A stretch of 64,000 bases of DNA. Source: Nitrospirota bacterium. Its GTDB lineage: Bacteria > JACPQY01. Shown here in pieces: positions 34,701-43,204 of the stretch. The DNA lies in assembly GCA_016180645.1 (NCBI GenBank), contig JACPAV010000015.1:1-64000 (forward strand), read 5' to 3'. Numbering within the stretch: position 1 is the stretch's first letter; each line of letters opens with the position of its first letter. The notes below the pieces were generated by a model. That model was given only the letters and a program-made list of their open reading frames with translations. It made no database searches and was not told the DNA's origin. The position numbers and the translations under genes were made by a program.

Positions 34701-35189
34701 GCCGTGGTCTTCCAGGAAGCGCGCGAGTTCTTCGCGATCGGCCACTCCGCCGCGCCGGATGAGGTAGGTGTTTCGGATGAACCAGGAGGGTTCGGGAGGA
34801 CGCCAGGCGAGGGCTTCTTTCGACAGGACCCAAAGGGGAGGAGGATCCGAGGGTTGGACGAGAAGGCGGAGACCCAGTAGATCGAGGCCCGTTCGGTCGC
34901 CGATATCCGAGAGCCGGCGACTGACTCGGGCGGGCGATTCTTCTTCATGGCCCGGAAATGTGGCCAGCGGTGTGGACGAGCCGGCCAGGAGAGTTTGAAG
35001 GTCTCCCAGCCAGCGGGAGACCAGTGGCGGATTCGCCACCAGCACGGCGATCGGTCGTCCAGCCAGTTGCGCCAGGCGGGCAGTAAGGTACGCGCCGGCG
35101 CTTCCCTTGAGTCCGGTGAGGCGGCCATGGCGACCTTTGTCGAATTCCCCTGCGCGGAGCGCGGCGATGAGTTCATCCAGTACCGGCAT
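31716..35189 (-). CDS. mfd: Transcription-repair coupling factor
   Basis: 1157 residues from ATG 35189 (MPVLDELIAALRAG), preferred to the longer frame starting 57 bp upstream. Order: UvrB-homology N-terminal region, RNA-polymerase-interacting domain (VEDLREGDFVVHVDYGVGLFRG), translocase with CGDVGYGKTEVALRAAF (Walker A), VVDEEHRFGV (DEEH), TLTATPIPRTLHLALLG, and QLRGRVGRSG, then the TRCF C-terminal domain. It removes stalled RNA polymerase and recruits UvrA. Two in-frame repeat insertions (34085-34118, 34373-34406) enlarge the N-terminal half, giving serine/arginine-rich SSSPKRS segments. A ten-C run at 32297-32306 (G10 in the gene) encodes the conserved RGGGDVLG motif. Confidence 0.95.
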   Translation of the reverse strand: MPVLDELIAALRAGEFDKGRHGRLTGLKGSAGAYLTARLAQLAGRPIAVLVANPPLVSRWLGDLQTLLAGSSTPLATFPGHEEESPARVSRRLSDIGDRTGLDLLGLRLLVQPSDPPPLWVLSKEALAWRPPEPSWFIRNTYLIRRGGVADREELARFLEDHGYVRKTLVERRGDYAVRGFVVDIFPPLSSQPVRVELAGDAVDDLREFDSETQRSIRKLDEVSLFPPQVEESPAGARVVDLLPGNTLLLIDGFDATHSWPFHSSSPKRSAGEDAQQDELRGNDLDKPLHRFTRLIFEPLRVLRPGADPGREWHTTCSDLLELRHAVETFRTRIASPAGTTQRPHDSSTRDAKISCRFLSSSPKRSEGDRPWSRAEGTTNPIGPFVRDLLASGTRCVFFVEDDAREERLRSILARESIPFEVLPTLTGPGEEPASVTLIRRRLHEGFIWEEARLALVPDHEVFGAPVPRLKQVKSKKPREEISVEDLREGDFVVHVDYGVGLFRGAAELTIHGVEAQYLKIEYAEEAIVYLPVDRISLLEKYVGSEGITPKLDRLGTAFWRNSKEKLKEEVKALAKELAALYARRESLPGHAFPPPDDYLREFEAAFPHEETPDQREAIEAVYQDLSRQQPMDRLVCGDVGYGKTEVALRAAFHVAMNGKQVAVLVPTTLLAYQHFQTFERRLKDYPLKVRMLSRFVPPAEQKRIVREISGGAVDMVIGTHRLLSADIAFPDLGLLVVDEEHRFGVLHKEKIKKIREKVDVLTLTATPIPRTLHLALLGIRDLTTIATPPQERKDIMTYVAPHDDSILRHAIEEELDREGQVFCVHPRIRGIWATAEYLEKLVPSARLGVAHGKMKEDELEKVLMDFVRKDIDVLLSTSIIEAGLDIPNANTIIVFDADHFGLAQLYQLRGRVGRSGIQAKAYLIVPEGQMTPEAVKRLEAVQESGLGSGYRLAKRDLEIRGGGDVLGKNQSGHIARMGFHTYLRLIEEAVRELKGQPTTPEMEPEIRLPHRGSIPEFYVEDMPLRIYFYRKCARAGDESVLDEIRSEMIDRFGSLPEDTTRFFHELILRLELKRLGIVRLVVKGSTLTLHFDPTSPVPPDSLVRLVRSRPAEFKLAPPLELVTSLPKGKQPAESAAEILKNIRRTLLPEKPPAPEN
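34085..34118. repeat. Repeat insertion within mfd (copy A)
   Basis: 34-bp core starting CCCCTTCGCTACGCTTCGGG and ending in GACGACGACAGGAA, matching 30 of 34 bases of the copy at 34373-34406. Translated in mfd as part of LSSSPKRSEGDR. The flanking ~35 bp (34050-34084) also look inserted because they have no counterpart in Mfd proteins. Confidence 0.75.
34373..34406. repeat. Repeat insertion within mfd (copy B)
   Basis: 34-bp core starting CCCCTGCGCTCCGCTTCGGG and ending in GACGACGAATGGAA. Translated as HSSSPKRSAGEDAQQDELRG. Both copies have the same orientation and reading frame relative to mfd. Confidence 0.75.
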
Positions 35190-35196
35190 GCGCGGG

Positions 35197-35202
35197 ATTG
35201 TA
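35197..35202 (-). promoter_or_regulatory. Putative -10 box of mfd
   Basis: TACAAT seven bases before the chosen mfd ATG; no good -35 box is visible. If used, the mRNA would begin at or next to the start codon, as for gltX and radC. Confidence 0.35.
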
Positions 35203-35253
35203 TCGGAGCGGATCGAAGAAACCAGAGGCGGCGGATCCTCACACATTCGTGAC

Positions 35254-35301
35254 TTGACAAGTCCACATTAAGGCGGTATTTGTCTACCGATCGGTCGGTA
35301 G
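35254..35301 (+). promoter_or_regulatory. Promoter and TetR-type operator of the tetR-ferritin operon
   Basis: Consensus TTGACA (35254-35259), 17-bp spacer, TATTTG (35277-35282), then a perfect inverted repeat CTACCGA-TCGG-TCGGTAG at 35284-35301 covering the transcription start. The operator form (ACCGA..TCGGT) is typical for autoregulated TetR proteins, so the regulator encoded just downstream probably represses its own operon and might also affect divergent mfd. Confidence 0.78.
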
Positions 35302-35303
35302 GC

Positions 35304-35960
35304 ATGATCTCGAAGAGGAATTACCGTGAAAGCAAGACCCGCGAGCGGATCATGGAGGTGGCCGAGGCGCTCTTCGCCGACAAAGGGTACTATGGAGCGA
35401 GCCTCGGCAACATGGCGAAGAAAGTGGGCATCGCCAAGGCGTCGCTTCTCCATCATTTCCCGTCGAAAAAAGCATTGTACGAGGCCATTCTCACACGCGG
35501 ATTTGGCGAGTTGGCGAGGGTTCTGGGGGCCACTCTGGAGGGTGAGGGGGACGGGTTCGAAAAACTATCCTCCATGCTGGCGGGCTATTCGCGGTGGCTC
35601 AGGGCGAATCCCCATCGCTGCCGGCTGCTGATGCGCGAGCAACTCGACAATCCGAGGCAGTCGAGGGAGGGCGCTCGAAAGTATGTGGCGCCCATGGTGG
35701 CCAAAGTCGAAGCCTTCGTCGATGAGGCGCAGCGCCGGGGCGAGTTTTCTGGGGTTGACGCCCGCCTGTTGCTGTTCCAAGTCGCGGGTTCGATGACGCA
35801 CTTCGCCCTCGTCCTGCCTTCGATTTCGTTCTTGATGGACGATGGGGGGCGCCGCTCGAACGATGAGATTTGGTCCAACTTTCAATCCCACGTTTTCGAA
35901 ATGGCCCGCAGGGCGCTGACGGCGCCATCGCAAGTTCACGAAGGAGGTTCACATGCCTGA
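35304..35960 (+). CDS. TetR-family transcriptional regulator
   Basis: 218 residues from ATG 35304; the longer TTG frame would begin inside the promoter. The N-terminal helix-turn-helix is canonical: RIMEVAEALFADKGYYGASLGNMAKKVGIAKASLLHHFPSKKALYEAIL. The C-terminal ligand domain (residues ~65-218) is helical with a hydrophobic stretch RLLLFQVAGSMTHFALVLPSISFLM, suggesting a lipophilic ligand. It overlaps the diiron gene by 8 bp and has its own palindromic operator upstream, so it likely controls that enzyme in response to the enzyme's substrate or product. Confidence 0.92.
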   Translation: MISKRNYRESKTRERIMEVAEALFADKGYYGASLGNMAKKVGIAKASLLHHFPSKKALYEAILTRGFGELARVLGATLEGEGDGFEKLSSMLAGYSRWLRANPHRCRLLMREQLDNPRQSREGARKYVAPMVAKVEAFVDEAQRRGEFSGVDARLLLFQVAGSMTHFALVLPSISFLMDDGGRRSNDEIWSNFQSHVFEMARRALTAPSQVHEGGSHA

Positions 35961-36984
35961 ACTGAATCGGCAGGGATCGAATGGGTTCGGCCATCCGAGT
36001 CCCGCGACCGAATCGCTCTTTGCAGAACTCGAAACGATCTACACTTGGAATTACGAGACGGAGAAGCAGGACCTATACAACCTCTACGAGAAAGCCAAGA
36101 AGGAGCAGTGGAACGCCACGACGCAACTGGCGTGGGAGACCGAGGTGATTCCCGGCGAGGAGTACGTGCCGGACATCAACATCCCCATCTATGGCACCCA
36201 TCTGTGGGACAAGCTCACGAAGCAGGAGATACGAAAGCTCAGGAAGGAACAGTTGGCGTGGACGCTGAGCCAGTTCCTTCACGGCGAGCAAGGGGCGCTG
36301 CTCGTCACCGCTCAGATCGTGAACAGTGTTCCGTGGGTCGATGGGAAACTGTATGGATCAACGCAGGTGGTCGATGAGGGCCGCCATGTGGAGGTCTTCA
36401 AGAGGTATCTGACCGAAAAGGTGAGACACCAATACCCAGTCAACGTTCATCTGAAGACGCTGCTCGACACGATCCTCAAGGATACCCGGTGGGATATGAA
36501 GTACCTGGGCATGCAGGTTCTGGTGGAGGGCTTGGCGCTCGCGGCCTTTGCGCTGATTCGCGACTACACCTCCGAGCCTCTCATGAAAGAGATGCTCGCC
36601 TACGTGATGCAGGATGAGGCGAGGCACGTGGCCTTTGGGGTCCTCTCATTGCGCCTGGCCTACGAGGGAATGTCCGACTCAGATCGCAAGATCCGGGAGG
36701 AGTTTGCTTTCGAGGGGTGCCAGCTTATGTACCATCGGTTCCTGGCCGAGGAAGTGGCGGAGTCCATGGGCATGCCGAAAAACGAGTGGATCGAGATTCA
36801 AAAGAATTCGGATGTGATGAAGGAGTTCCGGAAACTGTTATTCTCCCGCGTTGTGCCGATCCTCAAGCGGCTCGATCTTCTGACCGACCGGATGAGGCCG
36901 CACTACGCCGAACTCGGCATTCTCCGCTGGGAAAACGAAAAGACGGGATTGCCCGTCGTAGAGCCGGCGGCGCAGGCTCAGTAG
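35953..36984 (+). CDS. Ferritin-like diiron protein (oxidase/oxygenase type)
   Basis: 343 residues with a very strong Shine-Dalgarno sequence GAAGGAGG at 35940-35947. Four-helix diiron ligands are visible in order: SQFLHGEQGALL, VDEGRHVEVFKRYL (E-x-x-H type), VLVEGLALAAFALI and MQDEARHVAFGVL (E-x-x-H). This pattern fits R2-like or AurF-like oxidases and related fatty-acid or arene-modifying enzymes rather than storage ferritin. Substrate unknown; the lipophilic look of the TetR ligand domain suggests fatty or aromatic acids. Converges with the retropepsin-like gene (7-bp overlap). Confidence 0.8.
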   Translation: MPELNRQGSNGFGHPSPATESLFAELETIYTWNYETEKQDLYNLYEKAKKEQWNATTQLAWETEVIPGEEYVPDINIPIYGTHLWDKLTKQEIRKLRKEQLAWTLSQFLHGEQGALLVTAQIVNSVPWVDGKLYGSTQVVDEGRHVEVFKRYLTEKVRHQYPVNVHLKTLLDTILKDTRWDMKYLGMQVLVEGLALAAFALIRDYTSEPLMKEMLAYVMQDEARHVAFGVLSLRLAYEGMSDSDRKIREEFAFEGCQLMYHRFLAEEVAESMGMPKNEWIEIQKNSDVMKEFRKLLFSRVVPILKRLDLLTDRMRPHYAELGILRWENEKTGLPVVEPAAQAQ

Positions 36985-37334
36985 TGGTGGATCGCCGGAA
37001 GGGGGAACAGCTTCCGGTCAATCGGATCCACGGAGAGTCCGCAAGCTTCGAGCGTCAGCAATCCGATGAGGACCGCATCCCCCTCCTGGCCTAGAATGAT
37101 GGGGTTGGCGGCGCGTATCCCTTCAAGTTCTACGAGGACATTCGCCACGTGCCGCCGGATCACCCGCCCATCCGCCAGTTCCAACGTAATTTCCCGTTCA
37201 GGCCTGATGCCGGCCGGGAGCGATTTCTTGGGAAGAGTGGTGTAGGTCGCCCCCGTATCGACCAAAGTTTCGATTTCGACGCTTCCGTTTGGGATGAAGC
37301 CGGTGACCTTGATTCTCGCTCGCGTTTCCCCCAT
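36978..37334 (-). CDS. Clan AA (retropepsin-like) aspartic protease-family protein
   Basis: 118 residues. The single active-site motif IETLVDTGATYTTLP is clear (D-T-G-A), and VLIGLLTLEACGLSVDPIDRKLFPL is the second conserved block of the small bacterial clan AA family. Such proteins act as dimers, each subunit giving one Asp. No signal peptide. Function unknown; these genes are often found near toxin-antitoxin or mobile loci. Confidence 0.85.
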   Translation of the reverse strand: MGETRARIKVTGFIPNGSVEIETLVDTGATYTTLPKKSLPAGIRPEREITLELADGRVIRRHVANVLVELEGIRAANPIILGQEGDAVLIGLLTLEACGLSVDPIDRKLFPLPAIHHY

Positions 37335-37715
37335 GTTCGGAGTCCAACACCGGTTGGACGCATGCTCAAGCCTCGCTTACGATCAGGTACGCACGGAGGG
37401 CAGAGGCACACGCTGGGTGTGTGCGTAGACTGGGAGGGATGAGCGTAGTGGTGTCAAGTGACCCCGGCGGCCGGCAGGAGGCCGAAATCGTTGACCCTTC
37501 AAGGTTGCGCCCCCAACCCGATGGTTTCTATCACCCCGGGGAACGCTGCTCCGGGAGATACGGTAGATCGACGGATCCTCGAGCGAACTCGGAAGATGCT
37601 ACGCTCGCCAATCGGCCGCTGGTGTTACCGGAGGGCCACGGATGGCTGCGCAGGGTGACCGCTGATGGCTGAATGCTTACCTCCAGTGTACGCCCACCCC
37701 GGGGGTTTCATGCCC
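37335..37715. other. Intergenic region without a supported gene
   Basis: Short frames of 60-83 codons exist on the plus strand (for example from 37421 and 37458), but they show no family resemblance and share the DNA in different frames. A hairpin GCACAC / GTGTGTGC occurs near 37408-37426. It may be decayed coding sequence. Confidence 0.4.
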
Positions 37716-40700
37716 TCACTTGTTGGCGGTCCGCAGCCCGTAGACCCTGGCCCAGCGCGTGAGCAGATTGCGGTCCACCTTGAGTGACCGCGCGGCGGCG
37801 CTGATGTTGCCGCCGGACTCGCGCAGCGCCTCCTCGATGAGGTGTTTACGCAGTTCCAGCTCCGCCTCCCGCAATGACTGTCCTTCCTTTCGCTGCACGG
37901 CGGGCGCTCCCGCAAAGAGATCCTCGTTGTCGCGAAGACTCTCGATGCCGATGGTGTCCCCGTCCGACAGGGCATACGCGTTCTGGATTGCGTTCTCCAA
38001 CTCCCGCACGTTGCCGGGCCAATGGTGGCGGGTCAGGAGGCGGAGAGCCGCCTCGGAGACTTCCTTGGGCGGCCTGCCGTCGCGTCGGGCGATCTCGGAG
38101 AGGAAATGCCGGGCGAGCTGCGGGATGTCCTCGCGCCTCTCCCTCAACGGCGGGATGGAGACCCGGAACACCCGCAGGCGGTAGTACAAATCTTCCCTGA
38201 ACTTTTTCAGCCGGATCATCTCTTTCAGGTCCAGGTTGGTTGCGGCGATGAGACGGACGTCCACCTTGATTTCTCTCGAATCCCCGACGCGCCGGATCGA
38301 TCCCTCCTGAACCGCCCGTAGGAGTTTGGGCTGCAAGGGCGGGGGAAGGTCTCCAATCTCGTCCAGGAAGAGCGTTCCACCGTCAGCCGCTTCGAACAAC
38401 CCCGGCCGTTCCCGATCCGCCCCCGTGAACGCCCCCTTGGCGTGGCCGAAGAGTTCGGATTCAAACAGATCGTGCGGCACTGCGGCGCAGTTCACGGGCA
38501 CGAAGGCCCGCTGTTTCCGGATCGAGTTGAAATGGACGGCCCGGGCGACAAGCTCCTTGCCCGTGCCGCTTTCCCCGAAAATGAGAACGGGCAGACTGCT
38601 TTCGACCGCCCGGTCGACCATCGGGAGAATCCGCCTCATGGCGGGACTCGATCCCACGATCCGGTCATATGGATACCTGGGTTTTTCCTGCCGGACCAGG
38701 AATTCCACTCGCTGCTGGGTGGCCTCCAGTTCCTTTTCCTGGTGGGCGACCTTCTCCCGGAGTGACCTGTTCGATTCCTCGAGTTCCGCGTTCAATTGTT
38801 CGATCCTCTCCTTGGCCTGCCTCAATTCCCGCATGACCCGACGAATCTCCCGCTGGTCCTTCACGGTCTGTGCAATGAGTTGTGCCTTGTAGAGGGCCAC
38901 GGCGGCCAGATCGGTCAATGCCTGGAGGGCGGGAAGATGGTGTTCGCCGAAACGACCGGACTGCAGCCGGCTGTCCAGATAAAGCGCGCCTACCGCTTCC
39001 CCCCTCAGCAAGAGGGGAACGCACATCACGGAGCGAAGCTGGAGTTGGTGAACGCTATGCGATTCCTTGAAGCGGGGATCGCTCATGGCATCCAAGGTGA
39101 TGACCGGCTTCCCCGCTTCCAGGGTTTCCTCGGCCACGGTTTGACTGAAGCTGTCGATGGTTCCGGAGTCGCCCCCGGGTTCATCAGTCCGCGCCACGCG
39201 CACGGTCAATGCCTTTCCTTGCTTCTGGAGCAGGAAACCCCGCTCGGCCCCGGTAAACGCCACCAGGGAACTGACGATTTCGGATAGAACGTCCTGAACA
39301 TCAACAGCCGAATTGATCTTCCGGGCGATGGCCAGCCACGCCAGACCCTCCGGATTCCGCGGAGGCACGGCCGGGGGCGGCGTCCACGCCTCCGTCGCGC
39401 TCATCCCGTCATCGGCGGAACAGGCGCTACCCTGTTCGGGTCGCGTTACGGTGGATGCCGGAGGCGGAAGCTGGGAGAGGAGCGACAGTACTTTTCTTTT
39501 CAGGCTGAAGTCCACCTCCACCTGACTTTGCATCCTGCTCAGGGCCGCCTCGACGCACTTGCGCGCTTCGGCCGGTTTCTTCCCCCGAAGAAGAAGTCCC
39601 CTGACGTAGAAGCACCACACCTCGACGTGGGGGTTGTTTTTTCCCTCCAGGGCCTTCTCGCATTTCTCCACTTCAATGGCCGCGAGTTCCGGCGCGTCCC
39701 GGCCCACCCCGATTTCGATCCTTCTCAGCCTGGCGAGCAGGATGTCCTCTTGGGCGCCCACTTTCCGGAAGAGGGCTTCCGCCTGCTCGGACTCCCTCAG
39801 CGCGTCGTCCACGGTCCCGGCGCGGAGGTGGCACTCCGCAAGCTGCAACCGAGCTTTGCCCTCGATGTGCGTCATCGCGAGATCCCGGGCGAGACGCACC
39901 GTCTCGTCCATGACGTCCCGGGCTTGATTCAGATCGTCGTTCACCAGGTGGAGCGCGCCCAGGTTGAATAGTGTCCGAGCCTCCGTGGCCCTGTCGGAAA
40001 TCTTTCGAAACGTCGCGATGGCTTTCTCGTAGTTCTGTGCCGCAAGGTCCATCTTTTCCTCACGAAAATGCGCCAGGGCAAGGTTGGAGTGGGCCAGGCC
40101 CATGGTTCGCAGATCGCCGATCTCGCGGCTGATGGCGGAGCATGATTGCAGGCACGCCAGGGCCTCGGTGAGGTTTCCCCGGCAGATGTGAGCGGCCCCG
40201 AGGGAGTTGAGGGAGAGGGCATGACGGGCCGGCCGACCCGTTCTTTCGGTCTCGGCGCAGTTCTGTTCAAAAAGCGGGATCGCCCGCTCGTAGTCGTGCT
40301 TGTAGAAGTGGACCTTGGCCATGACGTGTCGAAAAGCGATGACCTCGTCCAGGCCGCATGGACGCCCTCCCGAGAGGTAAGGTTGGGCGATCTGCGCGGC
40401 TCCCTCATAGTCGGCCTGTTCGAGGAGAACGTCCGCCAAGAGGGCGTCAAGCGAGGGCTCTTCCGGCGATCCGCGGCCGACGAGGAGTTTGGCTGCGCGG
40501 ATCGCTTCCGAGGCCTCGCTCAGGCGACCTCCGTAGCGGTACGCCTGCGCCAGCAGCGTCTTGACGTCCACACGTTGCGCCGTCTCACCCGTCCCCGTCA
40601 CGAGCGTCTTCAGTATTTGGATGGCCTTGGGGAAATCCGCAACCCGGAGGTATGCCTCGCCCAGAAGACGGTGGTAGGCCCGGTTGCGCGCGGGAGGGAG

Positions 40701-43010
40701 ACCGGCCGCGGACTCGATATGAGTTTCCAGGAAAGGGAGGATTCTCTCGGCTTGGTTCAGTCGCAGGACCGTGCGCAACTCCTGTTCGGCCAGAGCGAAA
40801 CCTTGAAGAGGATCCCCGCCGCGGAAAAACGCATCAGCCGTTTCGAGAACCGAGCCTGTTTCCCCGCCCTGCATCTTTTCGGCCAGGCGACGATGCATAG
40901 ACCGTCGAACCTCGACGGGAACCTCCCGAAGAACGGTCTCCCGTCTCGGTTCGTTTGCCGGCCGCAAACCCAGGAGGCCGGCCCGTATCCATCCCTGTTC
41001 CTGGAGTCGGCGCAATGCAAATCCGAGTCCCGGACTCAGACTCGGATCCACCTCTGCAATCTCCCGTGCTCCCAGTTCCTTGGGACTGAGCGACAGCCAC
41101 TCCAGGACCCTCCGTTCCGGAAGGGCCGGATCCGGAAGCAATTCCCGGTAGCGAGCCGGCAGATCCCGCGCGGACAAGAAATCGCTCGGGGAAAGGTTTT
41201 CGATTTGCGCATCGACGTTCTCGCCGGGCTGAAACACCCGGCCGACGAGAAGCCGCAGCCGTTCCACCACCAGCCCGGGGACACCATCGGATTGCTCATG
41301 GAACGCGCGAACGATTCGGGCCGGGATCGCGTCGAGAGCCAGAAGGTTTTGCAGGACCCGGCCGACCTCCTCGCTCGTCCATGGACGGAGTTCCACCCAC
41401 CCGTCGGGCGGCAATTCCGAAGGGATTTCGCTTCGGGTTCGGACGGTCAGGACGGCAAACAGCTTGTGCCGTCCAGCCGCGCCGACGCCCTGCGTCTCGG
41501 GAAAGCGGTGCCGCGCACAGTACGCAAGAAGATCCAGGAGTCCTGCGCGGTCCAGCGCATCGTCGAGCAGGAGGACGACCGGACGACACGCCAGGATGAC
41601 GGCGAGGACCTCGGCGAGCTTTTCCCTTGTGCGGATCTGCTCGGCCATGGGGCCCCCATCCAGGGGTTCCGGGTCGCGGGCGTGGGCAAATCGGCTAGGC
41701 AGGATGCTCTTGAGAAAGGGCAGGTGGGGATCCAACAGCTTCTCATCCTCGGCGAGGATCAGGCGATCGAAGAGTTCCGGGACCCCGTCGCCCGGACGGC
41801 AGAGGTCGACGACTTGATGGTCCCTCACTTGGACCCGCCTCTTGAATTCCAGCAAGACGGCCGTTTTCCCGAAATCACGATCTCCCACCATGGCGATGGT
41901 GCGGACCTCCTTGTCGTTTTCCAAGAACTCATCAAAGAGACGCTCCAGTTCCGCAAGCTCCGCCTGGCGGCCGAGCAGGACTGCGCCGGCCAGATCGGGC
42001 AACCGCAGTCGCCCCGGTTCCAACGGATGGTCGGAACCCAGCCTCTTGTTGATGCGCCGGATGGCGTGGTTGGCCGAATGAAAACGGTTCTGAGGGTGGG
42101 GCTGAAGGAGAGTCGTCAAGATCTCTCGAAAGTCCGCCGGGGTGCCATCGGGGAAATCGTCCGCCGGCGGAGCTTTCCATTCGAGCGAGCTCTTGACCTC
42201 CTTTTGAAGCGACCCGCCGGAGGGTGGGCGCCAGGAAGAGCGCCCGTACTCGCAACCTGTTGACGCGGCCGGGAGGGCCGCATTGGGGGGCGAGTACGTG
42301 ATGGACCTGCCTTTTCCACCGCCTCGAACAGCCTCCCAGAAAAACATGCCAAGGGAAAAGAGATCGGCACGGCCGTCAACGGCGTCGCCCCAGACGACCT
42401 CGGGGGCGACGTAAGGGAACGTGCCCGATACGACCCCCTTCTCGCGATAACGGCCGATTTCGGAAGCGATCCCGAAATCCAGGATCCGAACCTGAAGCTC
42501 TTCGGGCCCCCGGCCAAGGTCATGCACGAGCACGTTGGACGGCTTGATGTCCAAATGAATGACGCCGTTCTGATGGAGATATTCCAGTCCTCGAAGGAGC
42601 TGGACCAATACTTGCCGGCGCTCGTCCCAGGAGGCGTTCCGAACATAGCGGCCCGCGTCCTCTCCCCGCGCCAGTTCCTGAACGAGGTAATGCCGGCCGC
42701 TCGGCTCATCGACAAGGAGATCGAAGACTTTCACGAGGCTGGGATGGTTCAGGCGCGAAAGAAATCTCAACTCGTGCCTGAACGTGACGTCGCCTCCTTC
42801 CAACCACTTCTCGGAAAACTCCTTGACGGCAACCTCCGTCTTGAGAACACGGTCGTAGGCTTGGTAGACCCTCCCTGTCTGGCCTTCCCCAAGGAGTTCC
42901 AGAATCTCCAACCGACCAAGAACCACCCTGCCGGAGTCCACAGCGGGCACATTGTAGCCCAAAAGGCAGTTTTCCACTACCCGAACGGAATATCGGATAC
43001 TTGGTGACAA
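37716..43010 (-). CDS. Ser/Thr protein kinase - AAA/TPR - GAF - sigma-54 activator fusion
   Basis: 1764 residues from TTG 43010 (GTG 42950 or 42941 possible). Kinase domain ~33-300: GEGQTGRVY, VAVKEF, IHLDIKPSNV (catalytic Asp154), DFG at 178-180. ATPase domain from ~345 with LLGRQAELAELE and GDRDFGKT (Walker A 376-383). TPR-type helical repeats ~700-1170. GAF ~1220-1380, coiled coil ~1381-1440. Sigma-54 AAA+ domain with GESGTGKE (1479-1486), GAFTGA (1526-1531), and a Fis-type helix-turn-helix GGNISAAARSLKVDRNLLTRW at the C-terminus. The GAFTGA loop is intact, so it should activate RNA polymerase containing sigma-54. Myxobacteria have such fusions. It diverges from a subtilase with a sigma-54-like promoter, its likely target. 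Confidence 0.92.
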   Translation of the reverse strand: MSPSIRYSVRVVENCLLGYNVPAVDSGRVVLGRLEILELLGEGQTGRVYQAYDRVLKTEVAVKEFSEKWLEGGDVTFRHELRFLSRLNHPSLVKVFDLLVDEPSGRHYLVQELARGEDAGRYVRNASWDERRQVLVQLLRGLEYLHQNGVIHLDIKPSNVLVHDLGRGPEELQVRILDFGIASEIGRYREKGVVSGTFPYVAPEVVWGDAVDGRADLFSLGMFFWEAVRGGGKGRSITYSPPNAALPAASTGCEYGRSSWRPPSGGSLQKEVKSSLEWKAPPADDFPDGTPADFREILTTLLQPHPQNRFHSANHAIRRINKRLGSDHPLEPGRLRLPDLAGAVLLGRQAELAELERLFDEFLENDKEVRTIAMVGDRDFGKTAVLLEFKRRVQVRDHQVVDLCRPGDGVPELFDRLILAEDEKLLDPHLPFLKSILPSRFAHARDPEPLDGGPMAEQIRTREKLAEVLAVILACRPVVLLLDDALDRAGLLDLLAYCARHRFPETQGVGAAGRHKLFAVLTVRTRSEIPSELPPDGWVELRPWTSEEVGRVLQNLLALDAIPARIVRAFHEQSDGVPGLVVERLRLLVGRVFQPGENVDAQIENLSPSDFLSARDLPARYRELLPDPALPERRVLEWLSLSPKELGAREIAEVDPSLSPGLGFALRRLQEQGWIRAGLLGLRPANEPRRETVLREVPVEVRRSMHRRLAEKMQGGETGSVLETADAFFRGGDPLQGFALAEQELRTVLRLNQAERILPFLETHIESAAGLPPARNRAYHRLLGEAYLRVADFPKAIQILKTLVTGTGETAQRVDVKTLLAQAYRYGGRLSEASEAIRAAKLLVGRGSPEEPSLDALLADVLLEQADYEGAAQIAQPYLSGGRPCGLDEVIAFRHVMAKVHFYKHDYERAIPLFEQNCAETERTGRPARHALSLNSLGAAHICRGNLTEALACLQSCSAISREIGDLRTMGLAHSNLALAHFREEKMDLAAQNYEKAIATFRKISDRATEARTLFNLGALHLVNDDLNQARDVMDETVRLARDLAMTHIEGKARLQLAECHLRAGTVDDALRESEQAEALFRKVGAQEDILLARLRRIEIGVGRDAPELAAIEVEKCEKALEGKNNPHVEVWCFYVRGLLLRGKKPAEARKCVEAALSRMQSQVEVDFSLKRKVLSLLSQLPPPASTVTRPEQGSACSADDGMSATEAWTPPPAVPPRNPEGLAWLAIARKINSAVDVQDVLSEIVSSLVAFTGAERGFLLQKQGKALTVRVARTDEPGGDSGTIDSFSQTVAEETLEAGKPVITLDAMSDPRFKESHSVHQLQLRSVMCVPLLLRGEAVGALYLDSRLQSGRFGEHHLPALQALTDLAAVALYKAQLIAQTVKDQREIRRVMRELRQAKERIEQLNAELEESNRSLREKVAHQEKELEATQQRVEFLVRQEKPRYPYDRIVGSSPAMRRILPMVDRAVESSLPVLIFGESGTGKELVARAVHFNSIRKQRAFVPVNCAAVPHDLFESELFGHAKGAFTGADRERPGLFEAADGGTLFLDEIGDLPPPLQPKLLRAVQEGSIRRVGDSREIKVDVRLIAATNLDLKEMIRLKKFREDLYYRLRVFRVSIPPLRERREDIPQLARHFLSEIARRDGRPPKEVSEAALRLLTRHHWPGNVRELENAIQNAYALSDGDTIGIESLRDNEDLFAGAPAVQRKEGQSLREAELELRKHLIEEALRESGGNISAAARSLKVDRNLLTRWARVYGLRTANK

Positions 43011-43030
43011 GAGTCACAATTCACGAAATT

Positions 43031-43054
43031 CTGCTGCTACTGAATACTGCTGCT
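43031..43054. promoter_or_regulatory. Possible enhancer sites for the sigma-54 activator
   Basis: CTGCTGCT occurs twice, 16 bp apart (43031-43038 and 43047-43054), in the AT-richer intergenic region about 100-120 bp before the sigma-54-type promoter, the usual place for an activator-binding site. Assignment to this activator is speculative. Confidence 0.3.
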
Positions 43055-43152
43055 CCGATACTAAACGCAGCATCATTACCAGTCAAGCCTGTGGCGTGTT
43101 AGGAATCTTGTTGTATATTAGACTGTTACGCTGAACAATCAAATATTGGGTC

Positions 43153-43168
43153 TGGCCTTTCCCTTGCT
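43153..43168 (+). promoter_or_regulatory. Sigma-54-type (-24/-12) promoter of the subtilase gene
   Basis: TGGC (43153-43156), seven bases, then TTGCT (43164-43168). This keeps both invariant dinucleotides GG and GC of the -24/-12 consensus at the correct 10-bp distance. Transcription would start near 43179, just before the Shine-Dalgarno GGAAAGGAGG (43187-43196) and the ATG at 43205, and it rules out the in-frame start at 43175. Confidence 0.68.
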
Positions 43169-43204
43169 CTTGCTATGCTTGTGACCGGAAAGGAGGAGAA
43201 GAAA

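Noticed and set aside
37421-37672. 83-codon plus-strand frame
   Set aside because: No family features and a competing frame covers the same DNA; possibly decayed sequence but unsupported as a gene.
40146-42263. Plus-strand open frame of 705 codons
   Set aside because: Antisense shadow of the kinase/ATPase gene; GC-rich third positions keep the opposite frame open. The product is low-complexity in Arg/Gly/Gln without domains.
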